Source: CBDTTW01 sp965363675
GTDB taxonomy: Bacteria > Bacteroidota > Rhodothermia > Rhodothermales > DASSAV01
NCBI GenBank assembly: GCA_965363675.1
Contig: CBDTTW010000055.1
Coordinates: 1-16,809 of the forward strand
Reading direction: 5' to 3'
DNA length: 16,809 nucleotides
Shown here: piece by piece, positions 16,571 through 16,809 of the stretch
Layout: the number at the start of each line of letters is the position of its first letter
Numbering within the stretch: position 1 is the first letter of the stretch
The notes under the pieces: generated by a model
The model's input: only the letters and a program-made list of their open reading frames with translations
The model's database searches: none
Told to the model about the DNA's origin: nothing
Translations under genes and position numbers: made by a program

Positions 16571-16809
16571 ATGATACGCCGGTGCGCGCTCCTCCGTATG
16601 ACCCGGCAGGCGATGCTCTTCGCCCTCGGCCTTCTCGTCGCCTCGTCGGCGGCGGCTCAGCAGCGCGCCGACGACCGCACCGTGCGGGTGAGCGTGCGCC
16701 AGGATCAACAGGCGCTCTACACGTACACCGCGCACCCCGACGACGCGGTAGACGTGATCGTGGAGTTCGACGAAGCGCCCCTTGCCACGGCGGGCGCCGG
16801 CAAGTCGGC
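16571..16809 (+). CDS. Secreted protein N-terminus, possibly subtilase-type (partial)
   Basis: An open frame starts at ATG 16571 and runs to the window edge without a stop (79 codons). It has a signal peptide: a basic start (MIRRCALLRMTRQ), a hydrophobic core (AMLFALGLLVASSAA) and a likely cleavage at AAA-QQ near residue 29. The following text includes YTYTAHPDDAVDVIVEFDEA and then PLA, resembling the VIVxFxxxPLA wording at the start of propeptides of secreted subtilases (inhibitor I9-like), but the visible part is too short to be sure. It diverges from the metalloprotease gene across the AT-rich spacer and lacks a Shine-Dalgarno site. Codon usage matches the neighbouring genes. Confidence 0.6.
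   Translation, partial: MIRRCALLRMTRQAMLFALGLLVASSAAAQQRADDRTVRVSVRQDQQALYTYTAHPDDAVDVIVEFDEAPLATAGAGKS

Overview
The window is ordinary chromosomal DNA from a GC-rich member of the Bacteroidota lineage, most likely the Rhodothermota (Rhodothermales). The clues are a secreted protease that ends in a type IX secretion (Por) sorting domain, a GWxTD-domain protein, weak or absent Shine-Dalgarno sites before many genes, and very high GC with strong G/C at third codon positions. This placement is inferred from gene content, not from a database comparison.

Nearly every gene is on the minus strand, so in transcription order the window reads from right to left. At the right edge, two genes for secreted proteins diverge from an AT-rich 119-bp spacer. 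To the right (+) is the cut-off start of a secreted protein. To the left (-) is an M6-like zinc metalloprotease with a type IX sorting tail, then a secreted GWxTD-domain protein, then a secreted prolyl oligopeptidase-type (S9) serine peptidase. A strong intrinsic terminator closes this exported-protein block. Next come asnS (asparaginyl-tRNA synthetase) and a secreted SIMPL/DUF541 protein. The only complete + strand gene, a monoacylglycerol-lipase-like hydrolase, runs head-on into the SIMPL gene and overlaps its end by 20 bp.

The left half holds a small secreted protein of unknown function, then secD and secF (the proton-driven SecDF part of the Sec export machinery), with an anti-sigma-factor-antagonist-like STAS protein closely behind. 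A GC-rich stem-loop separates this group from a tight run: purA (adenylosuccinate synthetase), an orphan membrane sensor histidine kinase, a creatininase-family amidohydrolase that overlaps the kinase by ATGA, and the first 13 codons of a twin-arginine-exported protein that leaves the window.

Taken together the region mixes housekeeping (purA, asnS, secDF) with exported hydrolases. No CRISPR array, transposase, phage gene, tRNA/rRNA gene or recognisable defence system was seen. I did not find a clear new biological system. The best leads are a six-codon leader ORF coupled to the metalloprotease start, a metalloprotease zinc motif one residue longer than the metzincin pattern, a kinase-amidohydrolase coupling downstream of purA, a STAS gene behind secF, and a charged insertion in AsnRS.
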